From Croceimicrobium sp965279135 (GTDB lineage: Bacteria > Bacteroidota > Bacteroidia > Flavobacteriales > Schleiferiaceae): DNA of 64,000 nt. Location of the stretch: the NCBI GenBank assembly GCA_965279135.1, contig OZ257133.1, positions 2,914,001 to 2,978,000 on the forward strand, given 5' to 3'. Positions 6,619 to 15,038 of this stretch are shown here, piece by piece (the first letter of the stretch is position 1; each line of letters opens with the position of its first letter). The translations under genes were made by a program, and so were the position numbers. Below the pieces are notes generated by a model. That model ran no database searches and was not told the origin of the DNA. It saw only the letters and a list, made by a program, of their open reading frames with translations.

Positions 6619-9600
6619 ATGTCAGGCAAATATCCTGAATACAAGCACTTAAACCTCGCCCAAATCAATCAAGAAATCTTGAAGTTTTGGAAAGAAGATG
6701 AGAGTTTCAAAAAAAGTATCAGTAGCCGCGAAGGCGCAGATGGATTTGTGTTCTATGAAGGCCCACCTTCCGCAAACGGAAAACCGGGAATTCACCATGT
6801 GATGGCTCGGGCCATTAAGGATATTTTTTGCCGCTTTAAGACCCTTCAGGGATATCAGGTAAATCGCAAGGCCGGTTGGGATACACATGGGCTTCCGGTT
6901 GAGCTTGGAGTAGAGAAGGAACTGGGTATCACCAAGGAAGATATCGGTAAAAGCATCAGTATTGAAGAGTACAATGAAGCTTGTAAAAAAGCGGTGATGC
7001 GCTATACGGATATCTGGAATAATCTTACCGAAAAAATGGGCTATTGGGTAGATATGGATCAACCCTATGTGACCTATGAACCCAAGTATATGGAGTCGGT
7101 TTGGTGGTTACTCAAACAATTATGGGATAAAGAACTCATTTACAAGGGTTACACGATCCAACCTTATAGCCCTAAAGCGGGCACTGGCTTAAGTTCGCAT
7201 GAATTGAATATGCCGGGAAGCTATCGCGATGTCAAGGACACCTCAGCCATTGCGCAGTTTATCGCGAAGAGGGATGAGGCTTTTAAGGCTGTATTTGGAA
7301 CGGCTGTTAATGATGAGGATCTGGTCTACTATATCGCATGGACGACTACTCCGTGGACCTTGCCCTCTAACACGGCATTAACGGTAGGACCGAAAATCAC
7401 CTACCAGATGATTGACTCCTTCAATCCGTATACTGGGAAAAGGCAAAAGGTGGTTCTGGCGCAAAACTTAGTAGCTAAATACTTTAAGTCGGAAGGTGCT
7501 GAAGCAGATATGGACGCCTATCAAGCCGGTGATAAGCTCATCCCCTGGCGGGTGGTATGGGAAGGTCCTGGTTCAGAATTGGAGAACCTTCGATATGAGC
7601 AATTATTGGATTGGGCGACTCCTTATGAAGGAGCAGAAAATGCCTTTCGCATTATTCTCGGTGATTTTGTTACCACCGAGGACGGTACTGGTATTGTGCA
7701 TACTGCACCCACCTTTGGTGCAGATGACGCCAAGGTAGCGCGTGAGGCTAAACCTCCTGTACCACCGATGCTGGTGCTGGATGAAAATGAAAACCCGGTT
7801 CCCCTGGTAGACCTTCAAGGTCGATTCCGCAAAGACATAGGTCCTTTTGGTGGCTCCTACGTGAAAAACGAATACTATAGTGATGGTGAAGCGCCCGAAA
7901 GATCTGTAGATGTTGAAATATCGATCCTACTTAAGGAGCGTAACCAGGCATTCAAAGTAGAAAAATACGTCCATAGCTATCCCCATTGCTGGCGAACTGA
8001 TAAACCGGTGCTTTACTACCCACTCGATTCCTGGTTTATCAAGGTGAGTGAGCAAAAGGAGCAGATGGTAGAATTGAATAAAACCATCAACTGGAAACCT
8101 CGGAGCACAGGTGAAGGTCGTTTTGGCAACTGGTTGGAAAACGCCAATGATTGGAACTTAAGCCGATCCCGATATTGGGGCATCCCCTTACCTATTTGGT
8201 CTACCGAAGATGGTACAGAGCGTCGAATTTTTGGTTCGGTTGCCGAATTAAAAGCCGCCTGTGATGAGGCAGTGGAAAAGGGTATGATGAAAGAGCATCC
8301 ATTCCAAAGCTTCCGCTTAGAAGACATGAGTGAAGAAAACTACGCTCAGGTAGATCTTCATCGCCACGTGGTCGATAAAATCGTATTGGTTTCTAAATCG
8401 GGTCAGCCCATGCGCAGAGAGGCCGATTTGATCGACGTTTGGTTCGATTCTGGCTCCATGCCATATGCGCAGTGGCATTATCCCTTTGAGAACAAGGAAC
8501 AATTGGCGCAACTACACCCGGCAGACTTTATTGCCGAAGGGGTAGATCAAACCCGTGGCTGGTTCTACACCTTGCACGCTATTTCCACCTTAGTCTTTAA
8601 TAAAGTGGCGTACAAGAATGTGGTTTCCAATGGCTTGGTATTAGACAAAGACGGAGCGAAGATGTCCAAGCGATTGGGTAATGCAGTTGACCCCTTTGAA
8701 ACCATAGAAAAGTATGGCAGCGATCCGGTGCGTTGGTACATGATTAGTAATGCTTCTCCATGGGACAACCTCAAATTTGACCTTGATGGGGTGGAAGAGG
8801 TACGCCGTCGTTTTTTCGGTACGATTTACAACACCTACTCTTTCTTCGCTCTTTACGCAAACATTGATGGCTTTGAATATGATGCGGAGAAAGAAACAGC
8901 CTGGGCCGATCGTCCGGAACTTGACCGCTGGATACTATCACGCCTTCAGGAGTTGATCCGCACCGTAGAAACCCATTTTGCCGACTACGAACCCACAAAA
9001 GCAGCGCGGGCAATAGAGTTTTTCGTAGATGAGGAATTGAGTAACTGGTATGTGCGCTTAAACCGTCGCCGTTTCTGGAAGGGAGAAATGAGTACTGATA
9101 AGCAAATGGCTTATGAGACTCTTTATGACTGTTTGCGAAGTCTGGCTCAAATGATTTCTCCGGTGGCCCCATTTTTTGCGGATCGTCTCTATCAGGATCT
9201 TGATCCGGGCAAAGGAGAGTCTGTACATATTAGCCATTGGCCCAAATGCAAAGAGGAAGCGATTGATCAGCATCTTAATGAGCGCATGTCACTAGCTCGC
9301 AACCTGAGTTCGATGGTGCTTTCCTTGCGGAAGAAAGAACGCATTAAAGTGCGTCAACCCTTGCAGAAAATAATGGTGCCCGCCCTTAGCGATGAAAAGG
9401 CTGAGCTTCTTCAGAGTATCCGCGAAATTCTCCTGGCTGAAGTGAACGTGAAGGAATTAGAGGTACTGCGTGAAGTTGAGGGAATTCTGGTGAAGAGCAT
9501 TAAACCCGACTTTAAAAAGCTTGGACCAAGATTCGGTAAACAAATGAAGCAGGTAGCCGCTGCAATTCGCGAATTTGACCAAACACAAATCAGTGCCTTG

Positions 9601-10014
9601 GAAAATGCCGGCTTCTATGAACTGGAGATCGATGGTCAAATGCAGCGTATTGAGGCATCTGATGTAGAGATTCACACCGAAGATATTCCAGGTTGGCTCG
9701 TAATGAGTGAGAACAAGCTAACTGTGGCGCTTGACATTCATATTGATGATGAACTAAGGTCGGAAGGACTGGCTCGCGAATTAGTTAATCGCATCCAAAA
9801 CCTGCGTAAAGACAGAGGCCTGGAGGTTACCGATAGGATTGAGTTAAGTCTATTCCAGGATAGTATGCTTTTCCAGGCCCTCTCCAAAAATGAGGATTAT
9901 GTTAAAGCTGAAGTTCTGGCCGATAAAATTGAATGGCGAGATCAGGAGTTTGCAGGTGAAAATCTTGAATTCGAAGAGGTTAAAACCATCCTGGACCTAC
10001 GCAAAAGCCAATAG
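6619..10014 (+). CDS. ileS: Isoleucyl-tRNA synthetase
   Basis: Class I aminoacyl-tRNA synthetase that charges tRNA-Ile, 1131 residues. The HIGH region appears as GIHHVMAR, following PPSANGKP. The KMSKS loop is KMSKRLGN. The editing (CP1) domain lies between them, with the TWTTTPWTLPSNTAL-like segment (here AWTTTPWTLPSNTAL). The C-terminal anticodon-binding domain extends from about residue 750. Length and motif style fit the long, eukaryote-like IleRS class common in Bacteroidota. I chose ATG 6619: upstream TTG 6592 falls in the -7 box, and MSGKYPEYKHLNLAQ is the expected N-terminus. No T-box leader is visible in the short upstream region. Confidence 0.97.
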   Translation: MSGKYPEYKHLNLAQINQEILKFWKEDESFKKSISSREGADGFVFYEGPPSANGKPGIHHVMARAIKDIFCRFKTLQGYQVNRKAGWDTHGLPVELGVEKELGITKEDIGKSISIEEYNEACKKAVMRYTDIWNNLTEKMGYWVDMDQPYVTYEPKYMESVWWLLKQLWDKELIYKGYTIQPYSPKAGTGLSSHELNMPGSYRDVKDTSAIAQFIAKRDEAFKAVFGTAVNDEDLVYYIAWTTTPWTLPSNTALTVGPKITYQMIDSFNPYTGKRQKVVLAQNLVAKYFKSEGAEADMDAYQAGDKLIPWRVVWEGPGSELENLRYEQLLDWATPYEGAENAFRIILGDFVTTEDGTGIVHTAPTFGADDAKVAREAKPPVPPMLVLDENENPVPLVDLQGRFRKDIGPFGGSYVKNEYYSDGEAPERSVDVEISILLKERNQAFKVEKYVHSYPHCWRTDKPVLYYPLDSWFIKVSEQKEQMVELNKTINWKPRSTGEGRFGNWLENANDWNLSRSRYWGIPLPIWSTEDGTERRIFGSVAELKAACDEAVEKGMMKEHPFQSFRLEDMSEENYAQVDLHRHVVDKIVLVSKSGQPMRREADLIDVWFDSGSMPYAQWHYPFENKEQLAQLHPADFIAEGVDQTRGWFYTLHAISTLVFNKVAYKNVVSNGLVLDKDGAKMSKRLGNAVDPFETIEKYGSDPVRWYMISNASPWDNLKFDLDGVEEVRRRFFGTIYNTYSFFALYANIDGFEYDAEKETAWADRPELDRWILSRLQELIRTVETHFADYEPTKAARAIEFFVDEELSNWYVRLNRRRFWKGEMSTDKQMAYETLYDCLRSLAQMISPVAPFFADRLYQDLDPGKGESVHISHWPKCKEEAIDQHLNERMSLARNLSSMVLSLRKKERIKVRQPLQKIMVPALSDEKAELLQSIREILLAEVNVKELEVLREVEGILVKSIKPDFKKLGPRFGKQMKQVAAAIREFDQTQISALENAGFYELEIDGQMQRIEASDVEIHTEDIPGWLVMSENKLTVALDIHIDDELRSEGLARELVNRIQNLRKDRGLEVTDRIELSLFQDSMLFQALSKNEDYVKAEVLADKIEWRDQEFAGENLEFEEVKTILDLRKSQ

Positions 10015-10024
10015 GGGAATTTTC

Positions 10025-10032
10025 TATATTTG
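10025..10032 (+). promoter_or_regulatory. -7 box TATATTTG before the DksA-like gene
   Basis: Exact TAnnTTTG match 58 bases before the ATG. It separates the DksA-like/lspA pair from ileS and predicts a leader of about 50 bases. Confidence 0.5.
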
Positions 10033-10090
10033 GCAGATTTAAGAAATATCAAGGCAAATCAGTACCTACTCTATTTAATATCAGACTATT

Positions 10091-10468
10091 ATGAGTGAAC
10101 AAAAATTAAGATACAGCGACGAAGAGCTGGAGGAGTTTCGCTCCATTATTCAAGCTAAAATTGAAAAAGCGGAAGCAGATTTGTTGGTTTTAAAGGAAAA
10201 CTTTGCCAATGATCGCAACAATGGAACCGACGATACTTCTCCTACTTTTAAAGCCTTCGAAGAGGGAAGTGATACAATGAGCAAAGAGGCTAATAGTCAG
10301 CTCGCTGCACGTCAGGAAAAGTTCATCCGCGATTTACACAATGCCCTTAACCGCATTGAAAACAAAACCTACGGTATCTGCCGCGTTACAGGAAAGCTAA
10401 TTAGCAAGGAACGTTTACGCCTGGTACCTCACGCCACCCTAAGTATTGAGGCAAAAAATAAACAATAG
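10091..10468 (+). CDS. DksA/TraR-family protein lacking the zinc-finger cysteines
   Basis: A 125-residue helical-hairpin protein of the DksA/TraR family. Members bind the secondary channel of RNA polymerase and tune rRNA and stress promoters. The coiled-coil region is residues about 5-92. The C-terminal zinc-finger region keeps its shape (YGICRVTGKLISKERLRLVPH), but only Cys97 remains. The expected partners are Thr100, Ser118 and Ala121, so the C4 zinc site is gone. This form is known in Bacteroidota. The lspA start codon follows after 1 base, so the two are co-expressed. Confidence 0.85.
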   Translation: MSEQKLRYSDEELEEFRSIIQAKIEKAEADLLVLKENFANDRNNGTDDTSPTFKAFEEGSDTMSKEANSQLAARQEKFIRDLHNALNRIENKTYGICRVTGKLISKERLRLVPHATLSIEAKNKQ

Positions 10469-10469
10469 A

Positions 10470-11114
10470 ATGCGCAAAGCACTCTGGATAATCCTGGGTG
10501 TTTTAATACTGGATCAAGCGCTTAAAATCTGGGTGAAAACCAGTTTTAGACTGGGTGAAGACCTGGTGATCACAGATTGGTTTATCCTTCATTTCACCGA
10601 AAACCCGGGCATGGCTTTCGGCGTTGAATTTGGTGGTGACTGGGGTAAGCTATTATTAAGCCTTTTCCGTATAGCCACTGTTGTACTCATCTTCATCTGG
10701 CTTAAGCGTTTATCGCAACGAAATATTCCGCAGGGCGGTATAATAGCCGTAGCTCTAATTTTGGCCGGAGCTCTAGGAAATATTATCGACTCTGCGTTTT
10801 ACGGTTTAATTTTTGGGGAATCAGATGCCTATTCGGTTGCCGAGGTTTTCCCCGAGGAGGGAGGTTATGCTCCACTACTCTTTGGCAAGGTGGTAGACAT
10901 GTTCTATTTCCCACTCTATAAGGGCTACTTACCAGACTGGCTTGGAGGGGATTACTTTATTTTTTTCCGACCTGTATTTAATTTGGCCGATGCGGCTATT
11001 TCAACCGGAGTGGCTTTACTAATATTGCATCAGAAATCAGTGTTTAAGGAGGAAAAAGACGAAGAGGAAAACACTGACTCGGATTCGAAAACTGTAACAG
11101 AACAAACCAATTAA
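10470..11114 (+). CDS. lspA: Lipoprotein signal peptidase (signal peptidase II)
   Basis: Inner-membrane aspartyl protease that removes signal peptides from prolipoproteins, 214 residues. Four membrane helices are visible. The family motif FTENPGMAFG lies at residues 42-51 and GNIID at 103-107. The catalytic aspartates are probably Asp143 in GKVVDMF and Asp174 in FNLADAA. About 30 extra residues (112-140) between the motifs are typical of Bacteroidota LspA. I chose ATG 10470, 1 base after the upstream stop; the TTG at 10446 lies inside the preceding gene. The acidic tail after residue 190 is not conserved in the family. This genome encodes many lipoproteins for it to process. Confidence 0.95.
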   Translation: MRKALWIILGVLILDQALKIWVKTSFRLGEDLVITDWFILHFTENPGMAFGVEFGGDWGKLLLSLFRIATVVLIFIWLKRLSQRNIPQGGIIAVALILAGALGNIIDSAFYGLIFGESDAYSVAEVFPEEGGYAPLLFGKVVDMFYFPLYKGYLPDWLGGDYFIFFRPVFNLADAAISTGVALLILHQKSVFKEEKDEEENTDSDSKTVTEQTN

Positions 11115-11127
11115 GCCGCCAAGCAGA

Positions 11128-12117
11128 ATGAAAGAATTGATTGCCAACTTTAGCCAGCATTTACGCGATGCCCTTAATACCCTTGAGGGTTTCAGTTTTA
11201 GGGCTGCAGATCGTGCCGTGCAAAACGTAATGATTACCGGCCTGGGAGGATCAGGAATTGGTGGTAGCGCCATCCTTGATCTGGTAAGCGATAGTGCCCA
11301 GGTTCCGATTACGGTCAATAAAAACTACGACATTCCGGCCTATGTTGGTCGCCACACTTTGGTAATTGCTTGCTCCTATTCCGGTAATACCGAAGAAACC
11401 CTTCAAGCGGTAGCTAAAGCGGAAGAAAAGGGAGCCATCATTGCTTGCATCAGTTCCGGAGGGCAATTAAAAGCCCGCGCTGATGAAATGGGTTATAATT
11501 GCTTGAGCATGATTGGTGGAAACCCTCCCCGATCCATGTTTGCCTATCCTTTTAGCTTCTTACTTTATTATTTACATGCCTACGGCGTGATTGAGAACGA
11601 CCCTATTCCTTCTATTCAATCCGGAATTGAACTTTTGGAGGCAGAGGAGCATAGCATTCTCGAAGAATCTGAATTATTAGCTAAAGCTTTACAAAACACT
11701 ACGGTTCAAATTTTGGCCTGCGCCGGAAGCCTGGGAGTCGCTGCTCGTATGCGTCAACAGCTGAATGAAAACGCCAAAATGCTTTGTTGGGAAGCCGAGG
11801 TGCCAGAGATGAATCACAACGAGCTAGTAGGCTGGGAAGGCGGAAACGATAGTTATAGCTGTCTCTTTCTGAGAAATGAAAACGACAATCCGCGCAACCA
11901 AAAGCGCATGGATATCATCAAAGGGATTATCGGTGGTAAAACCGCCCATGTATTTGAACTTTGGAGCAAAGGGAATTCAAATATTGAAAGAGCCCTGTAT
12001 TTGGTACACTTCGGTGATTGGGTATCCTATTTCCTATCTGAACTCAATGAAGTGGATATCATGGATATCAAGTCCATCGACCTGCTGAAATCAGAATTAT
12101 CAAAGATTCCACTATAA
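11128..12117 (+). CDS. Bifunctional phosphoglucose/phosphomannose isomerase-like SIS protein
   Basis: A cytosolic sugar isomerase of 329 residues in the bifunctional PGI/PMI family, interconverting fructose-6-phosphate with glucose-6-phosphate and/or mannose-6-phosphate. The first SIS domain carries GLGGSGIGGSA (residues about 39-49) and the phosphate-binding CSYSGNTEET. The second half carries ENAKMLCWEAEVPEMNHNELVGW, with the conserved Glu and His of the active site. It begins 13 bases after lspA. Its stop codon overlaps the probable ATA start of lipB, so it is the upstream partner of a coupled pair. Confidence 0.9.
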   Translation: MKELIANFSQHLRDALNTLEGFSFRAADRAVQNVMITGLGGSGIGGSAILDLVSDSAQVPITVNKNYDIPAYVGRHTLVIACSYSGNTEETLQAVAKAEEKGAIIACISSGGQLKARADEMGYNCLSMIGGNPPRSMFAYPFSFLLYYLHAYGVIENDPIPSIQSGIELLEAEEHSILEESELLAKALQNTTVQILACAGSLGVAARMRQQLNENAKMLCWEAEVPEMNHNELVGWEGGNDSYSCLFLRNENDNPRNQKRMDIIKGIIGGKTAHVFELWSKGNSNIERALYLVHFGDWVSYFLSELNEVDIMDIKSIDLLKSELSKIPL

Positions 12118-12815
12118 AGCATAAGGTTCATTTCCGCGACCTTGGTCTTATCGATTACCAGAAGGCCTGGGATTATCAGGAAGAACTATTTCAAGCTACG
12201 GTAGACCGGAAGTTTAGCAATAGAAAGCTGCCGGAAACAGAACAGAAAAGCACTATCGATCATCTCCTTTTCTGTGAGCACCCTCATGTATATACATTGG
12301 GGAAAAGCGGCAAAAGAGAACACCTTTTGGTGGATGAAAATCAACTGGAAGCAATTGACGCTCGCTTCTACCCTATTAATCGGGGTGGAGACATCACCTA
12401 TCACGGTCCAGGGCAATTAGTGGCTTATCCGATTCTTGATCTTGATCATTTCTTTCCTGATATACACAAGTACCTGCGCTATCTGGAAGAAATTTTCATT
12501 CGCCTCCTGGCTGATTATGGTTTAAAGGGTGAGCGATCTCCCGGAGAAACCGGAGTTTGGTTTGATGTAGGAACAGAACGTGCTCGTAAGATTTTAGCCC
12601 TTGGGGTAAGAGCCAGTCGTTGGGTTACTATGCACGGCTGGGCTTTCAATGTTAATACCGACTTGAATTACTTTAATCACATAGTGCCCTGTGGCATTCA
12701 TGATAAGGATGTTACTTCTCTGGAAAAGGAATTGGGCCAAAAAGTCGATCTAAAAGAAATTGCCCAGAAAGCAAAGTATTACTTCGAAGAAGTTTTTGAG
12801 GTAGAATTGGTCTAA
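12114..12815 (+). CDS. lipB: Octanoyl-[acyl-carrier-protein]:protein N-octanoyltransferase, no canonical start codon
   Basis: LipB moves octanoyl groups from ACP to lipoyl domains, the first step of lipoate synthesis. Clear motifs are HPHVYTLGKSG, RGGDITYHGPGQLVAYPI, GVRASRWVTMHG and the catalytic Cys in IVPCGI. The first ATG/GTG/TTG in this frame is TTG 12297, which would remove about 60 conserved residues (including DLGLIDYQKAWDYQEELF and HPHVYT) that are intact upstream. The frame has no stop back to 12048 and no ATG, GTG or TTG there. The best start is ATA 12114, forming ATAA with the upstream stop (an ATGA-type overlap with A for G). ATT 12096 is the alternative. The result is 233 residues, the usual length. 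The 3' end overlaps the nudix gene by 4 bases. Confidence 0.82.
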   Translation: MKHKVHFRDLGLIDYQKAWDYQEELFQATVDRKFSNRKLPETEQKSTIDHLLFCEHPHVYTLGKSGKREHLLVDENQLEAIDARFYPINRGGDITYHGPGQLVAYPILDLDHFFPDIHKYLRYLEEIFIRLLADYGLKGERSPGETGVWFDVGTERARKILALGVRASRWVTMHGWAFNVNTDLNYFNHIVPCGIHDKDVTSLEKELGQKVDLKEIAQKAKYYFEEVFEVELV

Positions 12816-13207
12816 GACTCTTTCAGGTATCGCTCCAAATAAGGGAGTAAGGCCAGATCGGCCACCATAAGTTCAAGTTCCAATAAGTCTAGCAAAGAGA
12901 ACCATCCCCACTTATCATGCGCCTGAGGTTCCATACCCTCCAAATCATGATGACAGATAAAGGCTTCCAAACTAAAAATGCCAGTTTTATTTTCCCAATG
13001 TACCGCGTGTAAAGACTTCCCTATAGGTAGTTTTAATAGTAACTCCTCTTCCAGCTCGCGCTGTAAGGCCTCACTAGCTGATTCGCCCTCCTCAATCTTA
13101 CCTCCGGGAAATTCCCAGCATCCGGCAAAACTTCGTCCTTCGGCCCGACGCGCAGCGAAAATCGAACCTTCAGAATTAATAATTATGGCGCAAACCACTT
13201 CGGTCAT
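12812..13207 (-). CDS. Nudix hydrolase, MutT-like (8-oxo-dGTP diphosphatase type)
   Basis: A 131-residue nudix hydrolase that probably sanitises oxidised nucleotides. The nudix box is visible as GGKIEEGESASEALQRELEE (about residues 35-54), and EVVCAIIINSEGSIFAARRAEG at the start matches MutT-type (d)CTP/8-oxo-dGTP enzymes. The length is normal for MutT. It is divergent from uvrC (28 bases between them), so two nucleic-acid quality-control genes share a promoter region. It converges on lipB with a 4-base overlap. Confidence 0.9.
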   Translation of the reverse strand: MTEVVCAIIINSEGSIFAARRAEGRSFAGCWEFPGGKIEEGESASEALQRELEEELLLKLPIGKSLHAVHWENKTGIFSLEAFICHHDLEGMEPQAHDKWGWFSLLDLLELELMVADLALLPYLERYLKES

Positions 13208-13223
13208 TTCCTGACGCTTTAAG

Positions 13224-13231
13224 TATTTTTG
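13224..13231 (+). promoter_or_regulatory. -7 box TATTTTTG immediately before uvrC
   Basis: Exact TAnnTTTG match ending 4 bases before the uvrC ATG. With the usual spacing, transcription would begin at or beside the A of the ATG, giving a leaderless mRNA. Confidence 0.55.
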
Positions 13232-13235
13232 TGTT

Positions 13236-15038
13236 ATGCCTTCAGAGAAGATTGCTAATATCCTTAAAAGTCTGCCGCATAAGCCTGGAATCTATCAACA
13301 CCTGGATAAGAATGGGAAAATCCTCTACATAGGCAAAGCTAAAAATCTTAAGAAAAGAGTTTCCTCCTATTTCACTAAAGGTCATGATAGTGCGCGCATC
13401 CGCGTAATGGTTTCCAAAATTGAGGATATTAAAACCATCATTACCGAAACCGAGTTTGATGCGCTCCTGCTTGAGAACAATCTTATTAAGGAGTATCAGC
13501 CTCGCTACAATATCAACCTTAAGGATGATAAGACTTATCCTTGGATTTGCATTAAGAATGAGCCTTTTCCCCGAATTTTCCCTACGCGCAATCCTATAAA
13601 GGATGGCAGTGAGTACTTCGGGCCTTATGCCTCCGTAAAGGTGATGAAGACTGTCCTGGGCTTGATCCGACAGTTGTATCAAATTCGAACGTGCAAGCTC
13701 AACTTGAGCAAAGAAAACATCGAATCAGGCAAATACCGGGTTTGTCTGGAATACCATATTGGTAATTGCAAAGGGCCCTGCGAAGGCTTGCAATCTGAAG
13801 AGGAGTACATGGCGGATATACAATCTGCCCGAGAATTAATCAAAGGCCATCTGAACAAGGTGAAACAGATGCTTCAAAATCAGATGCAAGAAGCGGCCGC
13901 TAATTTGCAATTTGAAGAGGCGCAGAAAGCCAAGGAGAAATTCGAAATCGTAGAACGCTATCAGGCAAAAAGCAGTGTTGTTAACTCTGGAATCACCAAT
14001 GTTGATGTATTCAGTGTTTTCAGCGATGCCGAGTTTGCCTATGTGAATTTCCTAAAGATTATGGATGGCTCCGTGTTGCAATCCCATACTTTAGAATTAA
14101 AGAAGAAGCTGGAGGAAACCGACCAGGAAATTTTGGAAATGGCCATTCCGGAATTAAGACAGCGCTTCAAGTCAACCGCCAGGGAAATATTTCTTTCACA
14201 CGATGTAGAGCTTGAGATCCCGGAAGTTAAAATGCATCGGCCCCAACGAGGCGACAAGAAAAACCTCATCGATCTTTCCCTAAAGAACGGTCGCTACTTC
14301 CGACTCGAAAAACTGAAAAACATTCAAATCGTCGACCCCGACCGTCATGTGAAGCGTTTGATGAACCAAATGATGCAGGATCTTCGTATGAAGGTTGAAC
14401 CCCGGCATATTGAGTGTTTTGACAACTCGAATATTCAGGGCACTAATCCCGTATCGGCCTGTGTAGTTTTTAAAAATGGAAAGCCGAGTAAAAAGGATTA
14501 TCGGCACTTCAACATCAAAACCGTCGAAGGTCCGGATGACTATGCCAGTATGTATGAAGCGGTGCATCGACGCTATCGACGCCTGCTAAATGAAGGAGAT
14601 GATTTGCCACAACTAATTGTAATCGATGGCGGAAAGGGACAATTAAGTGCAGCATTAAAAGCCCTGGAAGACTTGGACCTACGCGGAAAAATCGCCATTC
14701 TAGGAATTGCTAAACGTTTAGAGGAACTCTATTTTCCGGGAGATAAATACCCCCTCTATTTAGATAAACGCTCAGAAACTTTAAAGATAATCCAACGATT
14801 ACGCGATGAGGCGCATCGTTTTGGTATTACTCATCATCGCAATCGTCGTTCTAAAGGCACCTTTAAAAGTGAGTTAAGTGAGATCGAAGGCATCGGTGAT
14901 CAGAGTGTTAAACAATTGTTGCAAAAGTTTAAGAGCGTAAAAGGTGTAAAAGCAGCAGATTTTAAGAGCTTAGAGTCACTGCTTGGCAGCCAAAGAGCCA
15001 AATTGGTATTTGACCATTACCACCATAGCGAAAAATGA
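13236..15038 (+). CDS. uvrC: UvrABC excinuclease subunit C
   Basis: Nucleotide excision repair endonuclease of 600 residues. The N-terminal GIY-YIG nuclease (about residues 12-92) shows PGIYQHLDKNGKILYIGKAK and makes the 3' incision. A UVR motif (about 200-238, NLQFEEAQKAKEKFEIVE) contacts UvrB. The RNase H-like domain (IECFDNSNIQG, with LIVIDGGKGQ later) makes the 5' incision. The C-terminus has helix-hairpin-helix repeats (EIEGIGDQSVKQLLQKF). Length and start are normal. The last 4 bases overlap the patatin gene (ATGA). Confidence 0.97.
   Translation: MPSEKIANILKSLPHKPGIYQHLDKNGKILYIGKAKNLKKRVSSYFTKGHDSARIRVMVSKIEDIKTIITETEFDALLLENNLIKEYQPRYNINLKDDKTYPWICIKNEPFPRIFPTRNPIKDGSEYFGPYASVKVMKTVLGLIRQLYQIRTCKLNLSKENIESGKYRVCLEYHIGNCKGPCEGLQSEEEYMADIQSARELIKGHLNKVKQMLQNQMQEAAANLQFEEAQKAKEKFEIVERYQAKSSVVNSGITNVDVFSVFSDAEFAYVNFLKIMDGSVLQSHTLELKKKLEETDQEILEMAIPELRQRFKSTAREIFLSHDVELEIPEVKMHRPQRGDKKNLIDLSLKNGRYFRLEKLKNIQIVDPDRHVKRLMNQMMQDLRMKVEPRHIECFDNSNIQGTNPVSACVVFKNGKPSKKDYRHFNIKTVEGPDDYASMYEAVHRRYRRLLNEGDDLPQLIVIDGGKGQLSAALKALEDLDLRGKIAILGIAKRLEELYFPGDKYPLYLDKRSETLKIIQRLRDEAHRFGITHHRNRRSKGTFKSELSEIEGIGDQSVKQLLQKFKSVKGVKAADFKSLESLLGSQRAKLVFDHYHHSEK

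Noticed and set aside
8771..9172. Long antisense ORFs inside ileS and other genes
   Set aside because: They lie fully inside conserved genes on the other strand and have no recognisable domains.
11128..12815. Frameshift fusion of pgi/pmi and lipB
   Set aside because: The lipB frame is -1 of pgi and the junction has no slippery run; termination-reinitiation at ATAA is simpler.
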